From a virus, in IMG/VR virus record IMGVR_UViG_3300048921_000058, positions 1 through 25,906 of that record: a stretch of DNA of 25,906 bases. One strand, given 5' to 3'. Positions 6,287 through 13,527 of this stretch are shown piece by piece. Below the pieces are notes generated by a model. It was given only the letters and a program-made list of their open reading frames with translations. It ran no database searches and was not told the origin of the DNA. The translations under genes and the position numbers were made by a program. Every line of letters starts with the position of its first letter. The first letter of the stretch is position 1.

Positions 6287-6311
6287 GCCTCGGCATTCGC
6301 CGGGGCTTTTT
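6287..6311 (+). terminator. Second intrinsic terminator before the holin
   Basis: GCCTCGGC (6287-6294), a loop of ATTC and GCCGGGGC (6299-6306) form an 8-bp stem with one T-G pair, followed by TTTTT and then CGTTTT. It backs up the terminator at 6145. The 308-base stretch 6092-6399 holds only the promoter, these two terminators and the holin leader; no gene is visible in it. Confidence 0.8.
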
Positions 6312-6399
6312 CGTTTTCGGCTCCACCACACCCATCGCTCTGAGCTGGGAGTGCTGCTGGAGCCGAACCTAATGCACTCCCCGAAAGGGAGGAATCGAG

Positions 6400-6723
6400 A
6401 TGCCGAACATGCCTGAGAAGGATCCCGGACTGTGGGCCGCTGTGCTCGCCTGGCTGCTGCTGCACCAGCCGCAGCTCTATGCCGCTGGCCTGTCGGTCGG
6501 CATCGCCGTGCTGCGAGTGATGTACGGCGGCGGGACACGTCGTCAGATGTACCTGGAAGGCGCGCTGTGTGGCTTGGTCACGCTTTCGCTGGTGCCACTC
6601 CTTGAATGGATGGGCTTACCGCAAAGCATGGCCACATTTGCCGGCGGCGCTGTTGGCTTCTTGGGTGTCGAGAAAGTGCGCGGTTACTACGACCGTGCAG
6701 CAGCTCGAAAGGTTGAAGGCTGA
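6400..6723 (+). CDS. Lambda-family holin
   Basis: A 107-residue inner-membrane protein of the lambda-S-like holin family, the same length as lambda S. Hydrophobic segments are visible at about residues 11-24, 26-42 and 53-69, with a less hydrophobic GGAVGFLG stretch near 83-90 and a charged tail (EKVRGYYDRAAARK). Holins form the timed membrane lesion that releases endolysin. GGGAGGA (6387-6393) lies seven bases before the ATG. A second Met at codon 4 gives a possible dual start (107 and 104 residues), as in lambda S, but without a lysine between the two. It is the first gene of the late operon, while no endolysin is present in the window. Confidence 0.9.
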   Translation: MPNMPEKDPGLWAAVLAWLLLHQPQLYAAGLSVGIAVLRVMYGGGTRRQMYLEGALCGLVTLSLVPLLEWMGLPQSMATFAGGAVGFLGVEKVRGYYDRAAARKVEG

Positions 6724-6947
6724 TGGCCTGCTCTGGTTGTGCGGATCGTCGCGAATGGATCAAGAAGTGGAGCAAGGTGGCCTATGAGCGAGCCCAACGA
6801 ATTCTCAGCCCAGGTACTGATCAGCCCCGAGCAGATGACGGTGATAGCCGGCCGGGAGCAGGAGTTCCTGTCGATCCTCAGACAGCAGCTCCAGGAGCAG
6901 ATGAAGACCAACGAGCTGCTGACAGCGCTGATTCAGTCACTGAATGA
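6723..6947 (+). CDS. Small Cys-containing phage protein overlapping the next gene
   Basis: 74 residues from an ATG that overlaps the holin stop (TGATG). The first 28 residues (MACSGCADRREWIKK, then VAYERAQRIL) look like a conserved small protein that often follows the holin in Pseudomonas phages. The remainder is low-complexity and overlaps the next gene in another frame for 164 bases. No signal peptide or membrane segment is present, so it is not a spanin. The Cys3/Cys6 pair could bind metal. Function is unknown, and the C-terminal part may be a by-product of the overlapping frame. Confidence 0.55.
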   Translation: MACSGCADRREWIKKWSKVAYERAQRILSPGTDQPRADDGDSRPGAGVPVDPQTAAPGADEDQRAADSADSVTE

Positions 6948-7020
6948 CGAGCAGGTTGATGACGATGATGCCGAGCCGCTGACCTACATGGACGGCACGC
7001 CCGTCAATGGCGGTGGTTGA
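6784..7020 (+). CDS. Small acidic coiled-coil phage protein
   Basis: 78 residues beginning MSEPNEFSAQVLISPEQM, with a helical Gln/Leu-rich middle (FLSILRQQLQEQMKTNELLTAL) likely to form a coiled coil and an acidic tail (DEQVDDDDAEP) ending in YMDGTPVNGGG. The ATG at 6784 has AAGGTGG six bases upstream, and the stop overlaps the HNH start (TGATG). A longer in-frame reading back to 6739 lacks a ribosome-binding site and would begin within the preceding gene. Similar small proteins occur before the HNH/terminase block of related phages. Function is unknown. Confidence 0.72.
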   Translation: MSEPNEFSAQVLISPEQMTVIAGREQEFLSILRQQLQEQMKTNELLTALIQSLNDEQVDDDDAEPLTYMDGTPVNGGG

Positions 7021-7367
7021 TGGCCAAGCTGACTTCGCTCAAGTCTGAGCTGCAGGCTCAGCCGTCACGCCTCGCCAGCATCAACCCTGACTCATGGCGG
7101 TCCGGCAAGCAGACAGCGGCTCAGCGTGGCTACGGCTACAAGTGGCAGAAGGCTCGGGCTGTCTGGCTTGAGCTGCATCCACTCTGCGTCTACTGCGAAC
7201 GCAACGGGCGAGTAACGGCAGGCACCATCGTTGACCACATCGTCGAACATCGCGGCGATCAGACGTTGTTCTGGGCGCGAAGCAACTGGCAGACGCTTTG
7301 CCAACCCTGCCACGACATCGTGAAGAAGGCCGAGGAGGCCGCCCGGCGAAATGAGGCACGCGACTGA
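7020..7367 (+). CDS. HNH endonuclease of the DNA-packaging module
   Basis: A 115-residue HNH nuclease. Zinc ligands Cys56-x2-Cys59 and Cys94-x2-Cys97, the catalytic DH pair Asp72-His73 (IVDHIVEH), Asn89 and His98 are all visible. In cos phages with 3' overhangs an HNH protein next to the terminase is needed for efficient cos cutting, and this gene lies directly before the probable cos region and the terminase genes. The ATG at 7020 overlaps the previous stop and is preferred over the in-frame TTG at 7017. No intron or inteins adjoin it, so a homing role is unlikely. Confidence 0.9.
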   Translation: MAKLTSLKSELQAQPSRLASINPDSWRSGKQTAAQRGYGYKWQKARAVWLELHPLCVYCERNGRVTAGTIVDHIVEHRGDQTLFWARSNWQTLCQPCHDIVKKAEEAARRNEARD

Positions 7368-7394
7368 CGTGCTTCGGAGGGGTGTGGCACGTCA
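7365..7394. other. 8-bp inverted repeat at start of candidate cos region
   Basis: TGACGTGC (7365-7372) and GCACGTCA (7387-7394) are perfect inverted arms around a 14-base G-rich core (7373-7386, with GGAGGGG). The left arm includes the HNH stop codon. The position between HNH and TerS is where HK97-type phages carry cos, so this may be a binding or nicking site. A transcriptional role is less likely because no T-run follows. Confidence 0.5.
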
Positions 7395-7410
7395 TTGCCC
7401 CGAATCAAGA

Positions 7411-7429
7411 GGGGAGGGGAGGGGAGGGG
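7411..7429 (+). other. Perfect G-quadruplex motif (four GGGG runs, one-base loops)
   Basis: Four runs of four G separated by single A bases. Such short loops favour a very stable parallel quadruplex. It lies 86 bases before the terminase small subunit gene, inside the 147-base non-coding packaging region 7368-7514. A C-rich stretch (7459-7471) lies downstream on the same strand. Confidence 0.8.
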
Positions 7430-7514
7430 TAAAAGTTCACACCTTTTTGCTCCAAGACCACCCTCCCCCTCACGCGCAGATTTTATCCCCCTTTTGAAAA
7501 AAGGAATTCAGCAA

Positions 7515-7922
7515 ATGGCAGGCGTAAAAGGCAAGAGCGGGGGCGCTCGCCCCAACTCTGGCGGCGCTCGGCCGGGCGCTGGCCGGAAAAAGAAGGTTGA
7601 TCCGGAATCACCAAACCAATCCTCGGTGACCGTGGAGTTCGAGGCCCAGCCACATGGCGGTGCACTGAAGCGGGAAAAGGCGGTACCGGTCCCGGCGCCA
7701 GAGATGGACATGCTTTCGCTACTGACGAAAATTGCACTGGGCCAGCTTGATGCCAGCCCGATACAGGTGAGGGCGGCCATCGCCGCGGTTCAATACACAC
7801 ACGTTAAGAAAGCGGATGGCGGCAAGAAGGATGAGGTGCAGAAGGCAGCCGAGCAGGCCGCTGGAAAATTTTCCCGGCAGGCACCGCCCAAACTGGTCGC
7901 GGCGAACGGTAAGCAGGTTTAA
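7515..7922 (+). CDS. Terminase small subunit
   Basis: 135 residues. The basic, Gly/Ser-rich N-terminus (KGKSGGARPNSGGARPGAGRKKK, residues 5-27) is typical of small terminases in this phage group and would contact DNA. The middle (about 74-105) is helical, MDMLSLLTKIALGQLDASPIQVRAAIAAVQY, and would support oligomerisation. It recognises cos and recruits the large subunit. The ATG at 7515 follows AAGGA (7501-7505) at nine bases. A longer reading from 7395 crosses the non-coding G-rich region and is rejected. A short hairpin (CCTTTT 7490-7495, AAAAGG 7499-7504) overlaps the ribosome-binding site. Confidence 0.85.
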   Translation: MAGVKGKSGGARPNSGGARPGAGRKKKVDPESPNQSSVTVEFEAQPHGGALKREKAVPVPAPEMDMLSLLTKIALGQLDASPIQVRAAIAAVQYTHVKKADGGKKDEVQKAAEQAAGKFSRQAPPKLVAANGKQV

Positions 7923-7924
7923 CT

Positions 7925-9616
7925 ATGGAATGGTCAACGGCATGCCCGGACTGGGCGCAGCGACTTGTTGACCGCGAGTCGATCATTCCTCCGCCAATCT
8001 TTGTCGATGAGGCTGAACGAGCCTTAGCAATTTTCATGGAGCTGAGAGTCCCGGATCTGCCCGGTAAGCCAAGAATGGCTGACTGCTGTGATGAGTGGGT
8101 GCTCGACTACGTTCGGTGCATTTTCGGTGCTTACGACGGAGAGACAGGACGCCAACTGATCCGAGAGTTCGGCCTGCTCATCAGCAAGAAAAACACAAAA
8201 AGCACGATTGCTGCCGGGATCATGCTGACGGCTTTGATCTTGTGTTGGCGGGAGGAGGAGGAGCATCTGATCCTGGCGCCGACCCGCGAGGTAGCGGACA
8301 ACGCTTTTAAGCCGGCCGCGGCAATGGTCCGAGCCGATGAAGAACTGTCGGCGATGTTACACATTCAGGACCATATCAGAACTATCACCGATCGAACGAC
8401 GCGCAACTCGCTGAAAGTCGTTGCGGCTGACACCGACACCGTGTCTGGCAAGAAGTCGGGCAAGGTCCTGGTCGACGAGCTCTGGGTCTTTGGTAAGCGC
8501 GCCAACGCCGAGTCGATGTTCATGGAGGCGCTCGGCGGACAGATATCTCGCGAAGAGGGTTGGGTTATCTACCTGACGACGCAGAGTGACGAGCCACCTG
8601 CAGGCGTTTTCAAGGAACGCTTGAGTTACTGGCGTGATGTTCGGGATGGCAAGATCCTCGATCCAAAAACGCTGGGTGTTCTATACGAATTTCCGCAGCA
8701 GATGGTTGATGGTAAGGGCTATCTGAAGCCAGAAAACTTCTACATCACCAACCCCAATATTGGACGATCGGTGAGTGCGGAATGGCTTGAGGATCAGTTG
8801 AAAAAACGGCTGGGGTCCTCCGATGGGTCTCTACAAAAATTCCTCGCGAAACATCTCAATATCGAAATCGGCCTGAATTTACGCAGCGATCGCTGGGCTG
8901 GAGCTGATCATTGGGAGGCGGCTTCCGAGTCTGGCATGAGCCTCGAAACACTACTCGAAAGATCGGAGGTAGTGACTGTCGGCATCGACGGTGGCGGCCT
9001 TGATGACCTTTTGGGTTTGACCGTACTGGGGCGAGAGCCTTGCACCCGCCGGTGGCTTCATTGGGCTCATGCTTGGGCTCACCAGATCGTTTTCGAGCGC
9101 CGGAAGGACATTGCCAGCGTATTGCGAGACTTTGAAAGCGCGGGCGATCTCACGGTGGTTGATCGACCTGGTGATGACGTGCAGCAGGTTGCTGACATCA
9201 TCTGCGACATCCGCGATCGAGGACTACTGCCGGAAAAGTTCGCGATTGGCGTGGACGCTGCCGGTATAGGCGACATCGTCGATGAGCTCACTACGGAAGA
9301 ACGAGGCATCGTGATGGAGCAAATTGTCGCTATCTCCCAGGGCTGGAAGCTGAACGGCGCAATCAAAACTACAGAACGCAAGGTTGCCGGCGGCGAGTTG
9401 GTTCATTGCGGAAGTGCGCTGATGAGCTGGTCCGTAAGTAACGCGCGGATTGTCCCCCAGGGAAACGCCATCACGATCACTAAGCAGGCCAGCGGCTCGG
9501 CAAAGATCGACCCGCTCATGTCCACATTTGATGCCGTCTCCCTGATGGCCCTCAACCCCGAAGGCGCTGGCGACCTGCAGGGCTTTTTCGATAACCCGAT
9601 CATGGTAGGAATCTGA
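7925..9616 (+). CDS. Terminase large subunit (HK97 gp2 type)
   Basis: The 563-residue packaging motor and nuclease. ATPase domain: a Walker A-like loop SKKNTKST (residues 87-94, with Lys92), Walker B VLVDE (181-185) and the coupling motif YLTTQSD (216-222). Nuclease domain: acidic residues Asp355 and Asp360 in GIDGGGLDD and Asp444 and Asp450 in GVDAAGIGD, an RNase-H-like arrangement. Length is normal for the family. The Walker A has Thr where Gly is usual before the lysine, a variation seen in this clade rather than clear evidence of inactivity. It begins two bases after TerS and its stop overlaps the portal start. Confidence 0.95.
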   Translation: MEWSTACPDWAQRLVDRESIIPPPIFVDEAERALAIFMELRVPDLPGKPRMADCCDEWVLDYVRCIFGAYDGETGRQLIREFGLLISKKNTKSTIAAGIMLTALILCWREEEEHLILAPTREVADNAFKPAAAMVRADEELSAMLHIQDHIRTITDRTTRNSLKVVAADTDTVSGKKSGKVLVDELWVFGKRANAESMFMEALGGQISREEGWVIYLTTQSDEPPAGVFKERLSYWRDVRDGKILDPKTLGVLYEFPQQMVDGKGYLKPENFYITNPNIGRSVSAEWLEDQLKKRLGSSDGSLQKFLAKHLNIEIGLNLRSDRWAGADHWEAASESGMSLETLLERSEVVTVGIDGGGLDDLLGLTVLGREPCTRRWLHWAHAWAHQIVFERRKDIASVLRDFESAGDLTVVDRPGDDVQQVADIICDIRDRGLLPEKFAIGVDAAGIGDIVDELTTEERGIVMEQIVAISQGWKLNGAIKTTERKVAGGELVHCGSALMSWSVSNARIVPQGNAITITKQASGSAKIDPLMSTFDAVSLMALNPEGAGDLQGFFDNPIMVGI

Positions 9617-11013
9617 TGGCCAACAAAAAACCAGGCCGGGTGAAGGCTGCGCTGCAGAACTGGCTCGGCGTACCGATTGGGCTGAAGGATGGCTCGTTCT
9701 GGCAGGAGTGGTTCGGTACATCGGCGGCGGGCAAGCATGTGTCGGTGGATAAAGCCATGCAGCTGTCCACCGTTTGGGCCTGCGTGCGGTTGCTGTCAGA
9801 ATCTGTATCCACGCTACCGCTCAAGCTTTACCAGCGTATGCCTGATGGTTCTCGCACGCCGGCGAAGGATCACCCGTTGTATCGTGTTTTGTGCCGGGTG
9901 CCGAATTCGGAGATGACGCCTCAGCGCTTCATGCTGCTGGTAGTGGCGAGCATCTGCCTTCGCGGCAATGCCTTCGTCGAAAAGAAAATGATCGGCAGCC
10001 GGATAATCGCGCTGGTGCCGCTGCTACCGCAGTGCATGAGTGTGAAGCGCCTGGATACCGGGCGGCTGAAATATACCTATACCGAGAGCGGTAACGAACG
10101 GGATATTCCTGAGAAGAACCTCATGCACATCCGCGGCTTCGGTCTGGATGGTGTTTGTGGGATGTTGCCAGTTACAACCGGCCGCGAGATTTTTGGATCT
10201 GCGATGGCAGTTGAGGAGGCAGCCGCGAAGGTGTTTGCCCAAGGCATGCAGGCTTCCGGCATCCTCAGCAGTGACGCCAAAATCACTCCACAGCAGCGCG
10301 AGCAGCTCCGGACAAGTCTCAATGCGTTCATGGGTTCGAAGAACGCCGGCAAGATCATGGTCGCGGAAGCGGGCTTCAAGTATCAGGGCATCACAATGAA
10401 CCCTGAAGCGGCGCAGATGCTGGAGTCTCGATCGTTCAACATCGAGGAGATGTGCCGCTGGTTCCGTGTTCCGCCGTTCATGGTTGGGCATATGGACAAG
10501 CAGTCCAGTTGGGCCAGCTCGGTCGAGGCACAGAACCTGCACTTCCTGACCAACAGCCTCCGGCCTTTGCTGGTGAATATCGAGCAGGAGATCACTCGCT
10601 GCCTGATCGGCGACGCAGACGCTGATGAGTACTTCGCCGAGTTCTCCGTTGAGGGTCTGCTCCGTGCTGATAGCGCCGGCCGGGGCGCCTGGTACAACAC
10701 TGCTCTGCAAAATGGCTGGATGTGCCGAAACGAAGTGCGTCGACTGGAGAACCTGCCGCCAATTCCTGGTGGTGACATCTACACGGTTCAGTCCGCGCTG
10801 GTTTCACTCGATCAGCTCGGCAAGCAATCGGCTGGCATGTCTCCAGCTGCGACGGCATTTATGTTGCGAATCGCTGCCGCTAACCAAGCCGGCGACAAGG
10901 CGACTCTCTCGGATGCTTTCGAGCTTGCCAACAAGGCGCTGGAATCCGGAAACCCGGACGGGCCACTGATGGCCCATGCGCTGATTTCGCTGCCTTTGCT
11001 TAAAGCAGCCTGA
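9616..11013 (+). CDS. Portal protein (HK97 family)
   Basis: A 465-residue protein that forms the dodecameric ring through which DNA enters the head and to which the connector binds. HK97-type hallmarks are visible: MQLSTVWACVRLLSESVSTLPLKLY (residues 48-72), DHPLYRVL, FMLLVVASICLRGNAF, and RSFNIEEMCRWFRVPPFMVG (272-291) with WASSVEAQNLHFLTNSLRPLL after it. Length is typical. The ATG at 9616 overlaps the terminase stop (TGATG). The C-terminal 60 residues, rich in Ala and Asn, are variable in the family. Confidence 0.95.
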   Translation: MANKKPGRVKAALQNWLGVPIGLKDGSFWQEWFGTSAAGKHVSVDKAMQLSTVWACVRLLSESVSTLPLKLYQRMPDGSRTPAKDHPLYRVLCRVPNSEMTPQRFMLLVVASICLRGNAFVEKKMIGSRIIALVPLLPQCMSVKRLDTGRLKYTYTESGNERDIPEKNLMHIRGFGLDGVCGMLPVTTGREIFGSAMAVEEAAAKVFAQGMQASGILSSDAKITPQQREQLRTSLNAFMGSKNAGKIMVAEAGFKYQGITMNPEAAQMLESRSFNIEEMCRWFRVPPFMVGHMDKQSSWASSVEAQNLHFLTNSLRPLLVNIEQEITRCLIGDADADEYFAEFSVEGLLRADSAGRGAWYNTALQNGWMCRNEVRRLENLPPIPGGDIYTVQSALVSLDQLGKQSAGMSPAATAFMLRIAAANQAGDKATLSDAFELANKALESGNPDGPLMAHALISLPLLKAA

Positions 11014-11027
11014 CCCTGGAGTAAATC

Positions 11028-11915
11028 ATGACCTTGAAGACCATTCCGGTGGCTCCGGCGGCTCGCCCGTGCGCGCAGGTTCAGTGCGACCTCACGCCGA
11101 AGGCGCTGGAGCGCTGGAATCCATCCATCAAAGCGGCCGCTACCGATGACAACACCATCACGATGTACGACCCGATCGGGTACGACTGGTGGACTGGCGA
11201 CGGTGTAACCGCCAAGCGCGTCAGCGCTGCGCTGCGCAGCATCGGCGATAACGACGTGACAGTGAAAATCAACAGCCCGGGCGGTGATGTATTCGAGGGG
11301 CTGGCGATCTACAACCTCCTTCGAGAGCACAAGGGCAAGGTGACCGTCCAGATTCTTGGCTTGGCAGCCTCAGCGGCATCGTTCATTGCGATGGCTGGCG
11401 ATGAGGTGCAGATCGCTCGCGCCGGCTTTTTGATGATCCATAACAGCTGGACCGGTGTTGCTGGTGACCGAAACGAAATTCGTGAGGTTGCAGACTTCCT
11501 CGAACAGATCGATGGATCTCTTGCCGACATCTACGCCGTGCGCACCGGTGACAAGGTCGAGGAAATGAGCCGGCTCATGGACGTTGAAACCTGGATGGGC
11601 GGCTCAGCCGCCATAGATGCTGGCTTTGCCGACTCGCTGCTCGCCTCTGACGCAACGAAAGAAGACACCAATGCAATGACACCTCACCAAGTGGCCGCGC
11701 GCCGCCTGGACATGATTCTTGCGAAACAGGGAATGCCCCGCACCGAGCGGCGATCCCTGATTCAAGACCTCAAGGCGGGTATGCCCGGCGCTACCCCCTC
11801 CGGCAAGCAGAACGCTGCCGAAACACCGGCCGACCTGGCCAACCCAATCGCCGAACTACAAGCCGCATTGTCGCGGTTTTCGGCTGCAGCTACCCATACC
11901 GGAGTCAAACCATGA
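11028..11915 (+). CDS. ClpP-like prohead protease
   Basis: A 295-residue serine protease of the ClpP/S14-like head maturation type. The fold signature VKINSPGGDVFEGLAIYNLL (79-98) is followed by the nucleophile Ser115 in GLAASAASF, His138 in FLMIHNS, and a likely Asp185 in the segment before ETWMGGSAAIDAGFADSL. It cleaves the N-terminal delta domain of the capsid protein after prohead assembly. Residues 220-295 form a hydrophilic, Ala/Pro-rich extension that may act as internal scaffold. GGAG (11018-11021) precedes the ATG, and the stop overlaps the capsid start by four bases. Confidence 0.93.
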   Translation: MTLKTIPVAPAARPCAQVQCDLTPKALERWNPSIKAAATDDNTITMYDPIGYDWWTGDGVTAKRVSAALRSIGDNDVTVKINSPGGDVFEGLAIYNLLREHKGKVTVQILGLAASAASFIAMAGDEVQIARAGFLMIHNSWTGVAGDRNEIREVADFLEQIDGSLADIYAVRTGDKVEEMSRLMDVETWMGGSAAIDAGFADSLLASDATKEDTNAMTPHQVAARRLDMILAKQGMPRTERRSLIQDLKAGMPGATPSGKQNAAETPADLANPIAELQAALSRFSAAATHTGVKP

Positions 11916-13126
11916 GCGAAAACACCGCTGATCTGCTGAAGAATGTTTCCAACGAGCTGAAAAAGGCCACTGACGATTTCAGCAGGCAGGCAGAAAACGC
12001 ACTGAGCGAGGCCAAAAAGGCCGGCACGCTGTCTGCCGAAACCAAAAACGCTGTCGACGAACTGGCAACCAAATTCAACAGCCTGACCGAGGCTGAGAAG
12101 CAACTGAAGGCCCAGTTGGGCGAGCTGGAACAAGAATTCGCACGCATCCCATCGCAATCGCGTCCGGGTGTGCAGGACACTCTTGGTGGCGTGGTGATCA
12201 AAAGCGAAGCCCTCAAGGAGTTCGCCAAACACATCGAGGCGTCGAAGCGTCTGAGCGTTCCGGTGAGCGCTGCGCTGCTCACCGCAAACGTGCCTGGCAC
12301 CATCGTCGCGCCTGATCGACTCTCGGGCATTGACGTGATGCCGAAGCAGCGCCTGTTCATTCGCGACCTGATCGCGCCAGGTCGAACCACTTCGAACACC
12401 ATCTACTGGGTTCAGCAAACCGGCTTCACTAATGCTGCCAAGGCGGTCGCCGAGAACACCCAAAAACCGTACAGCGATATCACCTTCGCGGAGAAAATCA
12501 CTCCGGTGCGCACCATCGCGCACATGTTCAAGGCGTCCAAGCAGATTCTCGACGACTTCGCGCAGTTGTCGTCGACTCTGGACACCGAGATGCGTTTCGG
12601 CCTCAAGTACGTCGAAGAGCAGGAAATTCTGTTCGGCGACGGCACCGGGGCGCACCTCGACGGCATTGTGCCGCAGGCCAGTGCGTTCGATGCTGCCTTT
12701 GACGTTGCAAATCAGACCGGCATCGATGATCTGCGCCTGGCGATGCTGCAAGCCCAGCTGGCACGTCTGCCGGCATCCGGCCACGTCCTTCACTTCATTG
12801 ACTGGGCGAAGATCGAGCTGACGAAGGACAGCTTGGGGCGCTACATCTTGGCCAACCCATTGGGCTTGGCAGGTCCAGTCCTCTGGGGCTTGCCTGTGGT
12901 GGCCACCGAGATCGCAGCGTTCCAGGGCAAGTTCCTGACGGGTGCGTTCCAGACCGGCGCGCAGATCTTCGATCGTGAAGATGCAAACGTGGTTATCTCG
13001 ACCGAGAACGCCGACGACTTCGAGAAGAACATGATCTCCATTCGTTGCGAAGAGCGCTTGGCGCTGGCGGTTAAACGTCCTGAAGCCTTCATCTACGGCA
13101 GCTTCACCGCACCGACCACACCTTGA
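11912..13126 (+). CDS. HK97-fold major capsid protein
   Basis: 404 residues. The N-terminal 85-95 residues are helical, charged heptads (NVSNELKKATDDFSRQAENALSEAK onwards) forming the delta or scaffold domain that the adjacent protease removes. The remainder is the HK97 fold: PGTIVAPDRLSGIDVMPKQRLFIRDLI, the E-loop with NTIYWVQQTGFTNAAKAVAENTQKP, the P-domain around SKQILDDF and the DGTGAHLDGI turn, then the A-domain with WGLPVVAT and the FEKNMISIRCEERLALAVKRPEAFIYG strand. Covalent cross-linking residues cannot be assigned confidently. The start overlaps the protease stop, so the two are translationally coupled. Confidence 0.95.
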   Translation: MSENTADLLKNVSNELKKATDDFSRQAENALSEAKKAGTLSAETKNAVDELATKFNSLTEAEKQLKAQLGELEQEFARIPSQSRPGVQDTLGGVVIKSEALKEFAKHIEASKRLSVPVSAALLTANVPGTIVAPDRLSGIDVMPKQRLFIRDLIAPGRTTSNTIYWVQQTGFTNAAKAVAENTQKPYSDITFAEKITPVRTIAHMFKASKQILDDFAQLSSTLDTEMRFGLKYVEEQEILFGDGTGAHLDGIVPQASAFDAAFDVANQTGIDDLRLAMLQAQLARLPASGHVLHFIDWAKIELTKDSLGRYILANPLGLAGPVLWGLPVVATEIAAFQGKFLTGAFQTGAQIFDREDANVVISTENADDFEKNMISIRCEERLALAVKRPEAFIYGSFTAPTTP

Positions 13127-13134
13127 CCTGGACA

Positions 13135-13155
13135 GGGCCGCCAATAAGGCGGCCC
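13135..13155 (+). other. GC-rich hairpin after the capsid gene (no T-run)
   Basis: GGGCCGCC (13135-13142), a five-base loop and GGCGGCCC (13148-13155) form a perfect 8-bp stem in the 42-base gap after the capsid gene. Without a T-run it is not a good terminator. It could block 3' exonucleases and raise capsid mRNA stability relative to the distal genes, or act as a pause site. Confidence 0.6.
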
Positions 13156-13168
13156 ACTGGAGGGCATC

Positions 13169-13525
13169 ATGAAGTTGATCACTTTGAAACCGCTGTATCT
13201 GGGCGGCAAAACCCTGGTCGAAGGCTCGCCGTTCATTACTGACGAGCAACATGGACGGCAGCTTCTGGCAAAAGGGTTCGCAGCCGAGCATAAAGGCGAT
13301 GAATCGCCGGAAGTCGATTTGACCTCTGATCAGGCAGGTGGCGGAGCATTGACCACGGAAAGCCTTGTCGGCAAGTCAAAGACCTTTGATTTGAAGCAGC
13401 TGGGCCATGGTCATTGGATTGTGGTGAACGCCGAGGGTCAGCAGGTCGGCGACTTCAGCGGAAATAAGGCCGCTGCAATTACCGAAGTTGAGCGACTCAC
13501 CGCTGAAGCAGCTCCGCAGGTGTAA
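13169..13525 (+). CDS. Small head-region protein, DUF7210-like N-terminus
   Basis: 118 residues. The N-terminal 45 (MKLITLKPLYLGGKTLVEGSPF, then DEQHGRQLLAKGFA) form a short SH3-like or beta-rich module seen in proteins following capsid genes in HK97-like phages. The C-terminal half (SKTFDLKQLGHGHWIVVNAEGQQVGDF) looks like a second small beta fold. A Gly/Ser-rich linker joins them. CTGGAGGG precedes the ATG at a good distance. A structural or decoration role in the head is likely from position but cannot be shown from the sequence. Confidence 0.6.
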   Translation: MKLITLKPLYLGGKTLVEGSPFITDEQHGRQLLAKGFAAEHKGDESPEVDLTSDQAGGGALTTESLVGKSKTFDLKQLGHGHWIVVNAEGQQVGDFSGNKAAAITEVERLTAEAAPQV

Positions 13526-13527
13526 CC

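Noticed and set aside
7017-7367. HNH gene as a homing endonuclease or intron remnant
   Set aside because: Neighbouring genes are intact and overlap it. Position beside terminase matches the packaging-associated HNH class.
7395-7514. 40-residue N-terminal extension of TerS
   Set aside because: It would translate the G-quadruplex and C-rich non-coding region. The ATG at 7515 has its own ribosome-binding site and begins the conserved basic N-terminus.
11762-13291. 509-residue open frame on the - strand opposite the protease and capsid genes
   Set aside because: It is antisense to the well-supported capsid gene, lacks a ribosome-binding site, and its Arg/Leu/His/Gln-rich composition is that of a shadow of GC-rich codons.
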